Part shown: piece after piece, positions 44,368 to 53,784 of the stretch | Layout of the letters: each line of letters opens with the position of its first letter | Numbering within the stretch: position 1 is the stretch's first letter | Origin: an uncultured Latescibacterota bacterium | GTDB lineage: Bacteria; Latescibacterota; UBA2968 | Assembly (NCBI GenBank): GCA_951812755.1 | Contig: OX638329.1 | Location: forward strand, 5,729,563 to 5,793,562 | Direction: 5' to 3' | Length of the DNA: 64,000 nt | Program-made: the position numbers and the translations under genes | The notes under the pieces: generated by a model | The model's input: only the letters and a program-made list of their open reading frames with translations | Told to the model about the DNA's origin: nothing | Databases searched by the model: none

Positions 44368-44979
44368 ATGAAAACACTTTATTACGTCGCCGACCCCATG
44401 TGTTCCTGGTGCTGGGGATTTCAGCCAGTGCTCGAAAAAGTAAAAGAAGCCGTCCCCGAAGAATTATCACCCGTATATATCATGGGTGGATTGGCGCGCG
44501 ACACCGATGACCCTATGCCCGATGCGATGCAGGCGCATATCCAGCGCGCATGGCGTGAAGTCGCAGCCATAACAGGCGCGAGTTTTAACTGGGACTTTTG
44601 GGAAAAATGCAAACCACGGCGATGCACATATCCATCTTGCAGGGCATTTTACGCGGCTCAAAATCAAGGGGAAGGAACAGCGATGTTCGACGCGATTCAA
44701 CGCGCCTATTATCGTGAAGCGCGCAATCCATCCGATGCAGAAGTCCTCGTCGCATTGGCGGGTGAAATCGGATTAGACACAAAGCGATTTGCACGCGATC
44801 TATCCTCACCCGAAATCGAACAACAGATGCAGGATGGATTTAACATCAGGCGATCAATGAATGCCAATCAATTTCCAAGTCTCGTCATAAAAAACAATGC
44901 GTCCGTAACCTTTATCACCCGGGGGTATAACGACGCGGAAAACGTGTTGGCGCGCTTGCGAGCTATAACTTCTGGATAA
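44368..44979 (+). CDS. DsbA/FrnE-like thioredoxin-fold oxidoreductase
   Basis: 203 residues without a signal peptide. The CxxC is MCSWCWGFQP, close to the N terminus as in FrnE/2-hydroxychromene-isomerase-like DsbA relatives; GLDTKRFARDLSS lies in the helical insertion. Probably a cytoplasmic thiol oxidoreductase. SD AGGAG. The last codons and the TAA lie in a REP-like repeat (TTCTGGATAACTGGCGTCAT), so the natural C terminus may have been changed. Confidence 0.82.
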   Translation: MKTLYYVADPMCSWCWGFQPVLEKVKEAVPEELSPVYIMGGLARDTDDPMPDAMQAHIQRAWREVAAITGASFNWDFWEKCKPRRCTYPSCRAFYAAQNQGEGTAMFDAIQRAYYREARNPSDAEVLVALAGEIGLDTKRFARDLSSPEIEQQMQDGFNIRRSMNANQFPSLVIKNNASVTFITRGYNDAENVLARLRAITSG

Positions 44980-45092
44980 CTGGCGTCATGGTGTGGCTTC
45001 GCCATGCCTTCGGCGTGCGCGTGGCGGCTTTAAGCATGCCATAATGACAATCAAAACCTTATGGATCGCGGCTTTAACCATGCCGCGATGAC
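44972..45092. repeat. Two REP-like repeats after the DsbA-like gene
   Basis: The first unit (TTCTGGATAACTGGCGTCAT through GCGCGTGGCGGCTTTAAGCA to CATAATGAC) is enlarged like the one in MITE B1. The second (TGGATCGCGGCTTTAACCAT then GCCGCGATGAC) is the standard palindrome. The first supplies the stop codon of the upstream gene. Confidence 0.75.
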
Positions 45093-45146
45093 GGCGCTGT
45101 TGATGGGGTTGATCATGTATGAGGTTGATACGCGCTGACCGCTAAC

Positions 45147-45752
45147 CTATTCCCAGAGCCTGCGAACATCGAGTACAAAATTGGGCAACAGGGAATCGCC
45201 AGAAATGGTTTCCGGATCGGACAGACAAACGACCTCTTCATCTGGACGATAAACATAAACATCTCGCTCTCTCGGATCAATGAGCCAGCCGAGTTGCGCG
45301 CCATTATCGATATATTCCTGCATCTTATCTTTTATGGTCTCAAGGCGATCCGTTCGAGAAAGCAGTTCGACGACAAAATCGGGACAAACCGGAGCAAACT
45401 CCTCCTGTTCATCTTCTGAAAGCACCTCCCACCGCTCTTTTCGAATCCATGCCAGATCCGGAGCACGCACAGCACCATTGGGAAGCGTAAAACCCGCGGA
45501 CGAATCAAAGCCAAAACCCGTTTCATCAGATTGTATCCAATTATAAAATTGGCCGATAAGTCCAAAATTGCGCTGTCCAGATTTGCTCCCCATTGGCGGC
45601 ATAATAATCACATCTCCTTCGCAAGTGAGTTCCATTCTCAGATCGGGATTGGCCTGGCAAAATTCAAAAAACTCATGCCTGTCCATGTGCAATACAGGCC
45701 TGAAATGAAGCGTAAGAGCATCCTGGTCTGTTTGTAATGCAACCGCACTCAT
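45147..45752 (-). CDS. Uma2-family (DUF820) endonuclease-like protein
   Basis: 201 residues with the PD-(D/E)XK-like core of Uma2 proteins: MELTCEGDVIIMPPMG, RAPDLAWIRKERW and CPDFVVELLSRTDRLETIKDK. This family is abundant in cyanobacteria and candidate phyla; its biological role is not established. The ATG at 45750-45752 follows GGAGG. Confidence 0.85.
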   Translation of the reverse strand: MSAVALQTDQDALTLHFRPVLHMDRHEFFEFCQANPDLRMELTCEGDVIIMPPMGSKSGQRNFGLIGQFYNWIQSDETGFGFDSSAGFTLPNGAVRAPDLAWIRKERWEVLSEDEQEEFAPVCPDFVVELLSRTDRLETIKDKMQEYIDNGAQLGWLIDPRERDVYVYRPDEEVVCLSDPETISGDSLLPNFVLDVRRLWE

Positions 45753-45874
45753 GGAAGATCCTCCAAATAAGAAAGATTGGACATGCAAGTTCTAAAAAAA
45801 TACTCATAATCAAATTTTTGTGCAACCTGATAAGCGCGTATTTCTCGTACATTTACAGAGCAGCGAACATCGCC

Positions 45875-45905
45875 TTGACATCTATAAGAAGTTTTGAAAT
45901 ATTAA
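45875..45905 (+). promoter_or_regulatory. Putative promoter of the DUF1844 gene
   Basis: TTGACA at 45875-45880 and TATTAA at 45900-45905 (spacer 19; AATATT two bases upstream gives 17). About 45 bp before the ATG. Confidence 0.5.
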
Positions 45906-45948
45906 AGCCCAATATATCTGCAACCAAAACGGGAAGGAGAGCACAGAA

Positions 45949-46341
45949 ATGGCCGACCAGAACATACCAACACAAGATCAACAAAACGAATTGTTATTCA
46001 TGCAACTGGTCATGATGTTTCAGGGCATGGCATTGCAAAACCTGGGCAAAGTCATAAATCCCATGACCAACCAGATTGAGCGCAACCTGGAACAAGCCAA
46101 AAACATGATTGACCTCCTCGGCATGCTGGACGAAAAAACAAAAGGCAACTTAAACGACAATGAGCAAAGACTACTGGAACACGCCTTATTTGAACTGCGA
46201 ATGAATTATGTGGATGAACTCAAAAAGGATGGAACACCAGAAGAGCAAACAGAGGAAGAACAAGCGTCGGATAATAGCACCGAAGACACAGCATCAGAAG
46301 CGCAGGCAGAAGAAGAGGATCAGGCAACAGATAATAGCTGA
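45949..46341 (+). CDS. DUF1844 protein
   Basis: 130 residues. The N-terminal helical part LFMQLVMMFQGMALQNLGKV and IERNLEQAKNMIDLLGMLDE matches DUF1844; the rest is a long acidic Glu/Gln/Asp-rich tail from about residue 95. Function is unknown. SD GGAAGGAG. It is single, with a REP repeat downstream. Confidence 0.85.
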   Translation: MADQNIPTQDQQNELLFMQLVMMFQGMALQNLGKVINPMTNQIERNLEQAKNMIDLLGMLDEKTKGNLNDNEQRLLEHALFELRMNYVDELKKDGTPEEQTEEEQASDNSTEDTASEAQAEEEDQATDNS

Positions 46342-46380
46342 CCTGTAGCGATCAGCACATAGGCGAAGCACAACAAAAAA

Positions 46381-46418
46381 CCTTCTGGATCGCGGCTAAA
46401 ATCCTGCCGCGATGACGG
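46381..46418. repeat. REP-like palindrome, single copy
   Basis: TTCTGGATCGCGGCTAAAAT then CCTGCCGCGATGACGG, between the DUF1844 and LptE-like genes. Confidence 0.8.
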
Positions 46419-46450
46419 CTCTTATGTATAGTACATGCGGAGGAAAAAAG

Positions 46451-46963
46451 TTGAGCGCATCAAAAAAGTGGTCGGCTTATTGCTTACTGCTCATCATGTA
46501 TCTACCTTTGAGTTGTGCTTATTACTCCACATCAGCCACGGGTAGTGGTGGCATCCGCTCCGTCGCTGTACCGCTACTCGACAACGAAAGCCTCGAAGCC
46601 GGTATTCACCAGGCATTGACAGACAGCTTAATTCAGGGATTTGTCTCTGATGCGGCCTTGCGCGTCGTCGAAGAAGACCAGGCCGATGCCATATTGCAAG
46701 GCACGGTCCTCGAAATCAAAGAAGAACCCTTTACCTATGGCGGTCAAGCGGGTGCTGAACAATATCAAATTTCCATCTTTGTAAAAATGGCCTTTTACGA
46801 CACGCGGGAAAAGCAAACACTCTGGGAACTGGACCGCATGCGCGGTTACGGCATTTACGATGCGGCAAGCCAACGCGACCTCGCCCGCACACAAGGCATC
46901 GGCGACGCGTTGCGAATGCTCGCCAAAGACGTCGTAGATCGAACGCAGGTAGGCGGATGGTAA
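46451..46963 (+). CDS. LptE-like lipoprotein
   Basis: 170 residues. A signal sequence ends at LPLSCAYYS, a plausible though not ideal lipobox. The mature part (IRSVAVPLLDNESLEAGIHQ, LTDSLIQGF and VLEIKEEPFTY) matches LptE-family proteins, which plug the LptD barrel during LPS insertion. The TTG start at 46451 is chosen for SD GGAGG 7 nt upstream. cysK follows by 15 bp. Confidence 0.75.
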   Translation: MSASKKWSAYCLLLIMYLPLSCAYYSTSATGSGGIRSVAVPLLDNESLEAGIHQALTDSLIQGFVSDAALRVVEEDQADAILQGTVLEIKEEPFTYGGQAGAEQYQISIFVKMAFYDTREKQTLWELDRMRGYGIYDAASQRDLARTQGIGDALRMLAKDVVDRTQVGGW

Positions 46964-46978
46964 AAAAAGGAAAAATAC

Positions 46979-47917
46979 ATGCCTGAAAATAACGTCGTTG
47001 TCGATGATTTCATGCAATTGATCGGCGGCACGCCCCTGATACGCTTAAACAGTCTGGCGACATCCGACATGGCCGAAGTCGTCGTCAAAATGGAATCCTT
47101 AAATCCGGCCCGCACGGTAAAAGACCGCATTGCCCTATCCATGATCGACGCTGCAGAACGCGACGGACACTTAAAGCCGGGCATGACCATCGTGGAACCG
47201 ACCAGCGGCAACACGGGCATCGGTCTGGCAATGGTCGCCACAGCGCGCGGTTATCGCCTGATTCTAACCATGCCTGATTCTATGAGCCGGGAGCGACGCG
47301 ACCTGCTCGAAAGTTACGGTGCCGAATTGATATTAACACCGGGAGAACTCGACATGCCCGGCGCCGTCTCAGAAGCCGAACGAATCGTAAATGAGTCACC
47401 CGAAACCACCTTTATGCCACAGCAATTTAACAACCCGGCCAACCCGGAAATACACCGCCAAACCACCGCCCGAGAAATATTAGCAGCCATTGACGGGCAC
47501 CTCGATGCTTTTGTAGCCGGAATAGGCACGGGCGGAACCATCACAGGCGTGGGCGAGGTCTTAAAAGCCGAATTAGACCATATACGCATAATCGCCGTCG
47601 AACCCACCAAATCCCCGGTCCTATCGGGCGGAGAAGCTGGCCTACACGGCATCCAGGGCATCGGTGCTGGATTCATTCCCTCAGTACTCAACCGCGATAT
47701 TTTTGACGCCCTGATATGTGTACGCGATAAAGACGCCATCAAAACAGCTCGGAAACTGGGTCGCGAAGAAGGCATTTTGGCCGGCATATCAGCCGGAGCA
47801 AATGTATTTGCCGCCCTGCAAATTGCCCGCGACCTGGGACCGGGCAAGCGGGTCGCAACTATAATCTGCGACTCGGGCGAGCGGTACTTCAGCGTACCTG
47901 AATTCTTACAAGCATAG
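46979..47917 (+). CDS. cysK: Cysteine synthase (O-acetylserine sulfhydrylase)
   Basis: 312 residues, PLP fold type II. The PLP lysine is in NPARTVKDRIA, the substrate loop is EPTSGNTGIGLA and the phosphate-binding loop is GIGTGGTITGVG. It makes cysteine from O-acetylserine and sulfide. It lies 15 bp after the LptE-like gene, so they are likely co-transcribed. A cystathionine-beta-synthase-like role is less likely at this length. Confidence 0.92.
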   Translation: MPENNVVVDDFMQLIGGTPLIRLNSLATSDMAEVVVKMESLNPARTVKDRIALSMIDAAERDGHLKPGMTIVEPTSGNTGIGLAMVATARGYRLILTMPDSMSRERRDLLESYGAELILTPGELDMPGAVSEAERIVNESPETTFMPQQFNNPANPEIHRQTTAREILAAIDGHLDAFVAGIGTGGTITGVGEVLKAELDHIRIIAVEPTKSPVLSGGEAGLHGIQGIGAGFIPSVLNRDIFDALICVRDKDAIKTARKLGREEGILAGISAGANVFAALQIARDLGPGKRVATIICDSGERYFSVPEFLQA

Positions 47918-47983
47918 TTCGAATACTTTTTGAATAGCCACAAAAAGCACAAAAGTATGGATTGCATGTCCCTGCTGCCTGAA

Positions 47984-48032
47984 CGGAGTGTATGGGTAAA
48001 AGATGCTTCGGCTCCGCTCAGCATGACAAAAA
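47984..48032. repeat. Fragment of the GCTGAGCGGAGC dispersed repeat
   Basis: AGATGCTTCGGCTCCGCTCA then GCATGACAAAAACCCCAGA, as in the interior of the MITE-like elements at 38219 and 57423 and near 5150-5215. It lies between cysK and the fucosidase gene. Confidence 0.6.
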
Positions 48033-48068
48033 CCCCAGAATCCCCTACAATCTATAGAGGAGACGCTC

Positions 48069-49106
48069 ATGAACAACATCCCCAACTATTTGAAAAATTA
48101 CGCCGACCTTTACGCCGATAACCCTCGTGCTGCTGCGCTACAATGGTTCCGCGAAGCCCGTTACGGTTTATTTTTACACTATGGACTCTACTCTCTGATA
48201 GGACGGCACGAATGGGTGCAATTGCGGGAACTCATCCCCGTTGCCGAATATGCAAAACTCATGAACGACTTCACCGCTGAAAAATTCGATGCCGAGCGCA
48301 TAGCACAATTTGCCGTTGACTGCGAAATGAAATACATCAACATCACCACGCGACATCACGATTCATTTTGCCTATTCGACACAGCGGAAACGGATTTTAA
48401 CAGCACCAATGCCCCAGCGGGCCGCGATTTGATCAAAGAACTCGCCGAAGCGTGTGATCGACACGCACTCGGATTGTGTTTGTACTACTCCCACGGACGG
48501 GATTGGAAACATCCACATGCCCCCAACAACGACGAATGGGGTGGACAAGCAAGACCCAAATACGATCCACCCGAACCGAGCTATGCCACTGGCTCCGCGC
48601 ACAACCTGCAAATATACCTCGACTTTATGCAGGCGCAAATCACAGAACTACTCACAAATTACGGACCCGTAGCTGCAATCTGGCTGGATGGGATAGCCGT
48701 TCCCAACAACGGTGACAGACCAAAATTTAAGTGCCAGGAACTCTACGACTACATCCACAGCGTACAACCACAGGTACTGGTCTCCTACAAGCAGGGCCTG
48801 CTGGGCACCGAAGACTTTCAGGCCCCTGAACATCAAGCCGTAGAACAGGCAGACAAGCCCATGGAAATCTGTACGACAATGTGTTCTGGACCAGGAGGAA
48901 AAGGCGTATCCTGGGGCTATCTCGCCGAAGGAGGCCACCACAAAGATGAGGAAGAAGTTTGGAAGGCATTGACAGCAGCGCGGGAAGGCGGTTGCAATTT
49001 ATTGCTAAATACCGGTCCTCTGCCCGATGGATCACTCGATGAAAAAGATGTACCAGTACTGCTCGCAGTGGGCGAACGCATTCGCAAAGAGGGATTTCCG
49101 AAATAA
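48069..49106 (+). CDS. Alpha-L-fucosidase, GH29 family
   Basis: 345 residues, only the catalytic TIM barrel. N-terminal WFREARYGLFLHYGLYSL is the GH29 signature, with ITTRHHDSFCLFDT and AAIWLDG, where Asp207 is the likely nucleophile. It releases L-fucose from glycans. No signal peptide is seen. SD GAGGAG. It is close to a DUF6785 membrane protein, which might handle a carbohydrate product (inference). Confidence 0.88.
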   Translation: MNNIPNYLKNYADLYADNPRAAALQWFREARYGLFLHYGLYSLIGRHEWVQLRELIPVAEYAKLMNDFTAEKFDAERIAQFAVDCEMKYINITTRHHDSFCLFDTAETDFNSTNAPAGRDLIKELAEACDRHALGLCLYYSHGRDWKHPHAPNNDEWGGQARPKYDPPEPSYATGSAHNLQIYLDFMQAQITELLTNYGPVAAIWLDGIAVPNNGDRPKFKCQELYDYIHSVQPQVLVSYKQGLLGTEDFQAPEHQAVEQADKPMEICTTMCSGPGGKGVSWGYLAEGGHHKDEEEVWKALTAAREGGCNLLLNTGPLPDGSLDEKDVPVLLAVGERIRKEGFPK

Positions 49107-49296
49107 AAAGCGCGAATAGACGAATAGACGGAGCGGGGTACAACTGCGCCAGCAGTTCATCCCGCCCCACCACCCAAAACCTCTGGATTGCGGCTAACAC
49201 CATGCCGCAATGACGGCTTCGTTGATGAACTGGCCTGAGATACGGCCAGTTGTACACCGTTCCGCAGATTCGTTGATTTAAGGAGCCTGACTTATT
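49107..49296. repeat. Composite of dispersed repeats
   Basis: Contains GAATAGACGAATAGACGGAG, a REP palindrome (TGGATTGCGGCTAACACCAT then GCCGCAATGACGG) and CTGGCCTGAGATACGGCCAG. The region 59680-59810 holds nearly the same series, so this looks like a composite repeat rather than a gene. Confidence 0.7.
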
Positions 49297-51252
49297 GTGT
49301 CAGTTCAAACAACCGACATACAGGAACCCCAACCCCTGACGCAACGATCGCCCTGGTGGGCAATTGCATTGGCCGTGTTTATCACGGTATCAATCAACGC
49401 AATCATCCCCTATACCCATCATTACATGCACACCATATCACTGGTCGAAGGCATGATACCGATGGGTATTTTTATGCCATTTCTGGTACTGATCTTTATC
49501 GTAAATCCCGTGCTCCGCGCTCTGGGATGTGCATTACAACCCTGGGAATTGATCTTCATTTTTGCCGTGGGCTACGTGAGCATGTCCATCAATGAATTGC
49601 TCGGACGCGTACTGGCAACCTATGCCGTAATGCACTACATGGCAACACCGGAAAATCTCTGGGAAGAATACGTCTTTGGCCTCGTTCAACCCTATCTCGT
49701 CGTCGAAGATGCCAAAGAGCAACTGGCCTGGTTTTACGAGGGCCTACCTCGCAACGCAACGATTCCCTGGGCAATCTGGATACGTCCCACATTCTGGTGG
49801 CTGAGCTTTATCGCCGCACTCGGCCTGGGATCGGTCGCATTGGCAACGATCTTGCGCCGGCAATGGGTCGAGCAAGAGCGGTTGCCATTTCCCTTTGCAC
49901 AAGTCGCCGAAGAATTGGCAGAGACAGCGGGGCCAAAAGGATTTCCCGAATACATGAAACAGCCGCTATTCTGGGCCGGCTTTTCCATTCCCTCAATTAT
50001 CGTCCTGTGGTACATCATCGGCTACTTCGACCCCAGCTTCCCCGTGATTACCATAGGGATTCAGAATCACACAATCTCATTGGGACGGTACGTGCCCTTC
50101 CTGCACGGACGGCTCAACTTTTTGATTATCGGATTTGCGTATTTTACCGATTTACAGGTCTTATTTTCGATCTGGGTATTCTGGATATTCACCTGGCTAC
50201 AAATAGGGATGACCAATCGCCTGGGCCTGGCCGAGGGCCTCGGTGAATTTGCCGGCACGCGACAGCAGGCACTGGGGGGATTTATCGTATTTTGTCTGTG
50301 GGGATTGTGGATTGCGCGGCACCACCTGAAAGCGGTCTTCCAACAGGCATTTCACCAAACAAAAAATATGGACGACCGGAACGAATTGATGTCCTACCGC
50401 ACAGCGGTCACCACATTTCTCGCCTGTGCGCTATTTATCATGTTCTGGTTGTTCAAAGGTGGTATGACACCATTTTGGGCGGTATTGGTCGCGGTGTTCT
50501 GGTTTGTTTTTTACACCGGATTTGCCAAAATCGTAGCAATGACTGGACTCGTATTCCTGGAATCGCCCAGCAGCCTGGGCACGGGCATTATGGGATTCGC
50601 ACCCCCCGATTCACTATCATCAAACACAATTGCCATGCGGCAACAAGTGGGCAGCATGTATCAAAATGGCAAAAGCTTTACCATGCCCGCTGCCGCCCAT
50701 GCCGCGCGATTGAGTATTGGTCTGGGCAATCGGGCGCGTGTATTGGGCTTGACCATCGCATTTGCATTTGTGTTTTCGCTCATCGCCGCCGCCGCATCGA
50801 CAATTTATCTGGGCTATACCGACGGCGCATTTAATTTTGGCTCGTACATGTTTCGGGTTGCCGCGCCGCGTTATTACGATGGCATTGTATCGTCCATCCG
50901 CGACATTGGCAAAGAGACCCATTACGGTCTTCGAATGGCATTTACGGTATTTGGCGCATTGGCAATGGGCATCTTAACCCTGTGCCAATACCGATTCACC
51001 TGGTGGCCTCTCCATCCCATCGGTTTTACAGTCGTAACCTTTTATTCGGCACGCACCGCTATTTTATCTGTATTTCTCACCTATCTAATTAAATTTGTTA
51101 TTTTTCGCCTGGGAGGAATCGCGCTATATCGCAGGGCAAAACCCTTTTTCATCGGCATGATTGTGGGATACACCCTATCGCTCATTGTGAGCATGAGCGT
51201 CGATCTCTTATGGTTCCCCGGGCAAGGGCACAATTTGTTCTGGGGCGACTAA
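49297..51252 (+). CDS. DUF6785-family polytopic membrane protein
   Basis: 651 residues with about 14-16 predicted transmembrane helices (starts WWAIALAVFITVSINAIIP). Conserved-looking features include EQERLPFPFAQVAEEL and LVFLESPSSLGTGIMGFAPP. It matches the large DUF6785/6784 proteins common in candidate phyla and Planctomycetes; a transport function is likely (OPT-like fold suspected) but unproven. The GTG start at 49297 has AAGGAG 11 nt upstream. Confidence 0.8.
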   Translation: MSVQTTDIQEPQPLTQRSPWWAIALAVFITVSINAIIPYTHHYMHTISLVEGMIPMGIFMPFLVLIFIVNPVLRALGCALQPWELIFIFAVGYVSMSINELLGRVLATYAVMHYMATPENLWEEYVFGLVQPYLVVEDAKEQLAWFYEGLPRNATIPWAIWIRPTFWWLSFIAALGLGSVALATILRRQWVEQERLPFPFAQVAEELAETAGPKGFPEYMKQPLFWAGFSIPSIIVLWYIIGYFDPSFPVITIGIQNHTISLGRYVPFLHGRLNFLIIGFAYFTDLQVLFSIWVFWIFTWLQIGMTNRLGLAEGLGEFAGTRQQALGGFIVFCLWGLWIARHHLKAVFQQAFHQTKNMDDRNELMSYRTAVTTFLACALFIMFWLFKGGMTPFWAVLVAVFWFVFYTGFAKIVAMTGLVFLESPSSLGTGIMGFAPPDSLSSNTIAMRQQVGSMYQNGKSFTMPAAAHAARLSIGLGNRARVLGLTIAFAFVFSLIAAAASTIYLGYTDGAFNFGSYMFRVAAPRYYDGIVSSIRDIGKETHYGLRMAFTVFGALAMGILTLCQYRFTWWPLHPIGFTVVTFYSARTAILSVFLTYLIKFVIFRLGGIALYRRAKPFFIGMIVGYTLSLIVSMSVDLLWFPGQGHNLFWGD

Positions 51253-51293
51253 AGGCCCCTCAACACCACACCCCCAGCGGTCAGCCCGCAATG

Positions 51294-51320
51294 ACGGGCG
51301 AGGCATGCCTCGCCCCTACA
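51294..51320. repeat. GGGCGAGG/CCTCGCCC palindromic repeat
   Basis: Same unit as at 2334-2360, followed by CTACA, between convergent genes; it may help termination. Confidence 0.75.
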
Positions 51321-51374
51321 CATCTGCGTCCATCTGCGAAAAACGCTCAAATTATTCGCGTTTTTTTCTGCGGA

Positions 51375-51872
51375 TCACACTTCAAACACCTGCGACACCC
51401 AATCGGATAATCGGGTATTGAGCGGTTTTAACATCACGAGCGCATCTTCGCGAGGGTCTGTATAATAAGCTTTTCTGATCGCTATAGTCTCAAACCCCAT
51501 CTTCTTATAGAGATCTATCGCAACCCAATTAGACATACGCACTTCCAGAGATACCACGCGCGCCTTTGTCTCCAACAGATCAAATACAGCTTCTATCGTC
51601 TTTCTCCCCAATCCCCTCTGTTGTAAATCAGGCGCAATAGCCAAATTCGCCAGATGAAACTCCCGATCAATCAAAAACCCCACGACATAGCCCACAATCT
51701 CGCACTCGACCATAACCACCCGGCAAAAACCGTTTTTGCGATTGCGCGCAAACTCAAAATCGCGGCGTTTCCAGGGAGAGGGAAAAACTGCCCTTTCAAT
51801 TTTTATAACCCGGTCGAAATGCGAAGGGACCATCTCCACCAGTTCGGGCATCATCGGATTATCCATCACCAT
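51375..51872 (-). CDS. rimI: Ribosomal-protein S18 alanine N-acetyltransferase-like GNAT
   Basis: 165 residues, GNAT fold. The acetyl-CoA loop is LANLAIAPDLQQRGLGRKTI, then SLEVRMSNWVAIDLYKKMGF, as in RimI. It acetylates protein N termini. It overlaps the end of tsaB by 14 bp, an arrangement common in bacteria. Confidence 0.87.
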   Translation of the reverse strand: MVMDNPMMPELVEMVPSHFDRVIKIERAVFPSPWKRRDFEFARNRKNGFCRVVMVECEIVGYVVGFLIDREFHLANLAIAPDLQQRGLGRKTIEAVFDLLETKARVVSLEVRMSNWVAIDLYKKMGFETIAIRKAYYTDPREDALVMLKPLNTRLSDWVSQVFEV

Positions 51873-52563
51873 TCAAACGCGCTTCTCGCACGCGCTCTGC
51901 TTGTGTTCGCCGCAAATAAAAAGGCTCTGCCGTCTCCGCATCATCCACCTCTCCCCGTTCGCAACGCACCTGCCCCAGCAGCGCAACAGCCCCAGCAGTG
52001 GGGCGACCCAGAGTTGCATTTGCAAAATACGCATCTCGTCCCAACGCATCGACAACAACATCGCGATAAACCCAGGCACCATCTCCCACCACGGTCACGG
52101 GACGCGGCAGACATGTGACCCAACTGGAAACCGCATCTGCCCGATCGGGCATTCTCGAAATCGGATCCCCCCCTACGAGATCATATACCCCCGCATACAC
52201 ATCGCCTCGCCGAGCATCCAGCATTGGACAAACGGGCATCCCCTCTACCCCTGTCCCAAAAGCCATGCCCGCAAGAGTTGACACGCACACAAACACAAGA
52301 TTTGCACCGCGACACAACCCCTTTGCCAGGCCCATACCGATACGCAACCCCGTAAACGAACCGGGGCCAGCAGCCACAGCCACACCATCCAGATCGCCAA
52401 CACTTAAACTCGCCTCTCGCAACACCATCTCAACCATCGGCTGCAACCGTTCCGAATGATGCGATCCCAATTCCAACGTGTATTCCACAACCACGCGAGC
52501 ATCGCAGGCCAGAGCCACACTGCATACCGCTGTTGAAGTCTCAATACCCAAAAAAAATTTCAA
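51859..52563 (-). CDS. tsaB: tRNA threonylcarbamoyladenosine synthesis protein TsaB
   Basis: 234 residues, ASKHA fold. MKFFLGIETSTAVCSVAL and AAGPGSFTGLRIGMGLAKGL are the TsaB signatures. It partners TsaD and TsaE in making t6A on tRNAs that read ANN codons. The TTG start at 52561-52563 has AAAGG upstream. Confidence 0.92.
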   Translation of the reverse strand: MKFFLGIETSTAVCSVALACDARVVVEYTLELGSHHSERLQPMVEMVLREASLSVGDLDGVAVAAGPGSFTGLRIGMGLAKGLCRGANLVFVCVSTLAGMAFGTGVEGMPVCPMLDARRGDVYAGVYDLVGGDPISRMPDRADAVSSWVTCLPRPVTVVGDGAWVYRDVVVDALGRDAYFANATLGRPTAGAVALLGQVRCERGEVDDAETAEPFYLRRTQAERVREARLNGDG

Positions 52564-52587
52564 CTTGCAAAACCTTTGTCAATCAAA

Positions 52588-52665
52588 CGGGCGAGGCATG
52601 CCTCGCCCCTACAACATCGGGCGAAAAATTTTATGGGGCGAAAAATTTTTCGCCCCTACAACGTC
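52588..52665. repeat. Two palindromic repeats ending in CGCCCCTACAAC
   Basis: GGGCGAGGCATGCCTCGCCC then CTACAAC, followed by GGGGCGAAAAATTTTTCGCC then CCTACAAC. Both are intergenic palindromes of the 2334-type family with different arms. Confidence 0.75.
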
Positions 52666-52670
52666 GTACC

Positions 52671-53696
52671 TCAAAATAACCTACTTTGCGACTCATCTTC
52701 GGGCGGCGTCTTCCCCAAATGCAAATACGCCCGCGCCGTCGCTTGTCGCCCCCGAGGCGTGCGCACCAGCAACCCCTCCTGAATCAGATAGGGTTCATAC
52801 ACTTCCTCGAGCGTATCCATCTCCTCACTCAGCGCAGCCCCCAGATTATTCAAACCAACGGGACCCCCGTCGAATTTATCGATCAGCGTTTCCAACAATC
52901 GCCGATCCATTTCATCCAACCCCTTTTTATCCACCCCCAACAAAGCCAGTGCCTTAACCGCAACTTCTTCTGTAATCACCCCATCGGCGCGCGCCTGTGC
53001 ATAATCGCGAGACCGCGACAACTGACGCCCGGCAATGCGCGCTGTTCCCCGCGACCTGTGGGCAATCACACGCGCGGCATCCTTTTCAATCTCAATACCC
53101 AAAATACGCGCCGCCCTCACCACAATGGCCTGCAACTCTTCCGGAGCGTAAAAATCCAGCCGCTCCAGCAACCCAAAGCGCGTTCGCATCGGCGCTGTGA
53201 GCAGTCCCAATCGCGTTGTTGCGCCCACCATAGTAAAGGGTTCCAGCGGAATTTGATACGACCTGGCACTCGGCCCGCTATCGATCATAATATCCAGCGT
53301 AAAATCCTCCATTGCCGAATACAAATGTTCTTCTACCACCCGATTCATGCGATGAATCTCGTCGATAAACAGCACATCGCGCTCATTCAAATTCGTCAAA
53401 ATCCCCGCCAGATCAGCCGGGCGCTCCAGTACCGGTCCCGATGTCACATGAATTTCAACCCCCAGCTCGTGCGCTATCACATAAGCCATCGTCGTTTTGC
53501 CCAGACCGGGAGGCCCGTGCAACAAAATGTGATCCATAGCCTCATTGCGATGATGCGCAGCCTCTACAGCAATACGCAAATTCGTCTTCGCCTTTTCTTG
53601 CCCGACCATATCGTCAAATCGAATCGGACGAATCCGTTGATCGCGCTCAAATTCGTCGCCATCCTGAAACTCGGGATCGGTAAATCGTTCATCCAT
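52671..53696 (-). CDS. ruvB: Holliday junction branch-migration ATPase RuvB
   Basis: 341 residues. Walker [15 protein letters not shown], Walker [12 protein letters not shown], sensor/arginine-finger region [18 protein letters not shown], and a C-terminal winged helix ending [13 protein letters not shown]. The hexamer drives branch migration with RuvA. SD AAGG, 7 nt before the ATG. It lies 88 bp after ruvA with a GGGCGGGT repeat between. Confidence 0.95.
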   Translation of the reverse strand: MDERFTDPEFQDGDEFERDQRIRPIRFDDMVGQEKAKTNLRIAVEAAHHRNEAMDHILLHGPPGLGKTTMAYVIAHELGVEIHVTSGPVLERPADLAGILTNLNERDVLFIDEIHRMNRVVEEHLYSAMEDFTLDIMIDSGPSARSYQIPLEPFTMVGATTRLGLLTAPMRTRFGLLERLDFYAPEELQAIVVRAARILGIEIEKDAARVIAHRSRGTARIAGRQLSRSRDYAQARADGVITEEVAVKALALLGVDKKGLDEMDRRLLETLIDKFDGGPVGLNNLGAALSEEMDTLEEVYEPYLIQEGLLVRTPRGRQATARAYLHLGKTPPEDESQSRLF

Positions 53697-53725
53697 AAAA
53701 TAGCCTTATGACAGCTAAATACGGG

Positions 53726-53747
53726 CGGGTTAGAAACCCGCCCCTAC
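53726..53747. repeat. GGGCGGGT/ACCCGCCC palindromic repeat
   Basis: CGGGCGGGTTAGAAACCCGC then CCCTACAT, between ruvA and ruvB. Confidence 0.7.
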
Positions 53748-53784
53748 ATATCCACGTTTCTTTATGTACACAACCCATGCAGGT

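Noticed and set aside
52686-53711. 341-residue ORF opposite ruvB, and similar long antisense ORFs (4016-5341, 41673-43061, 56190-57410)
   Set aside because: They are shadows of well-identified genes, rich in His/Arg/Gln as expected from antisense reading, without SD sites or homology.
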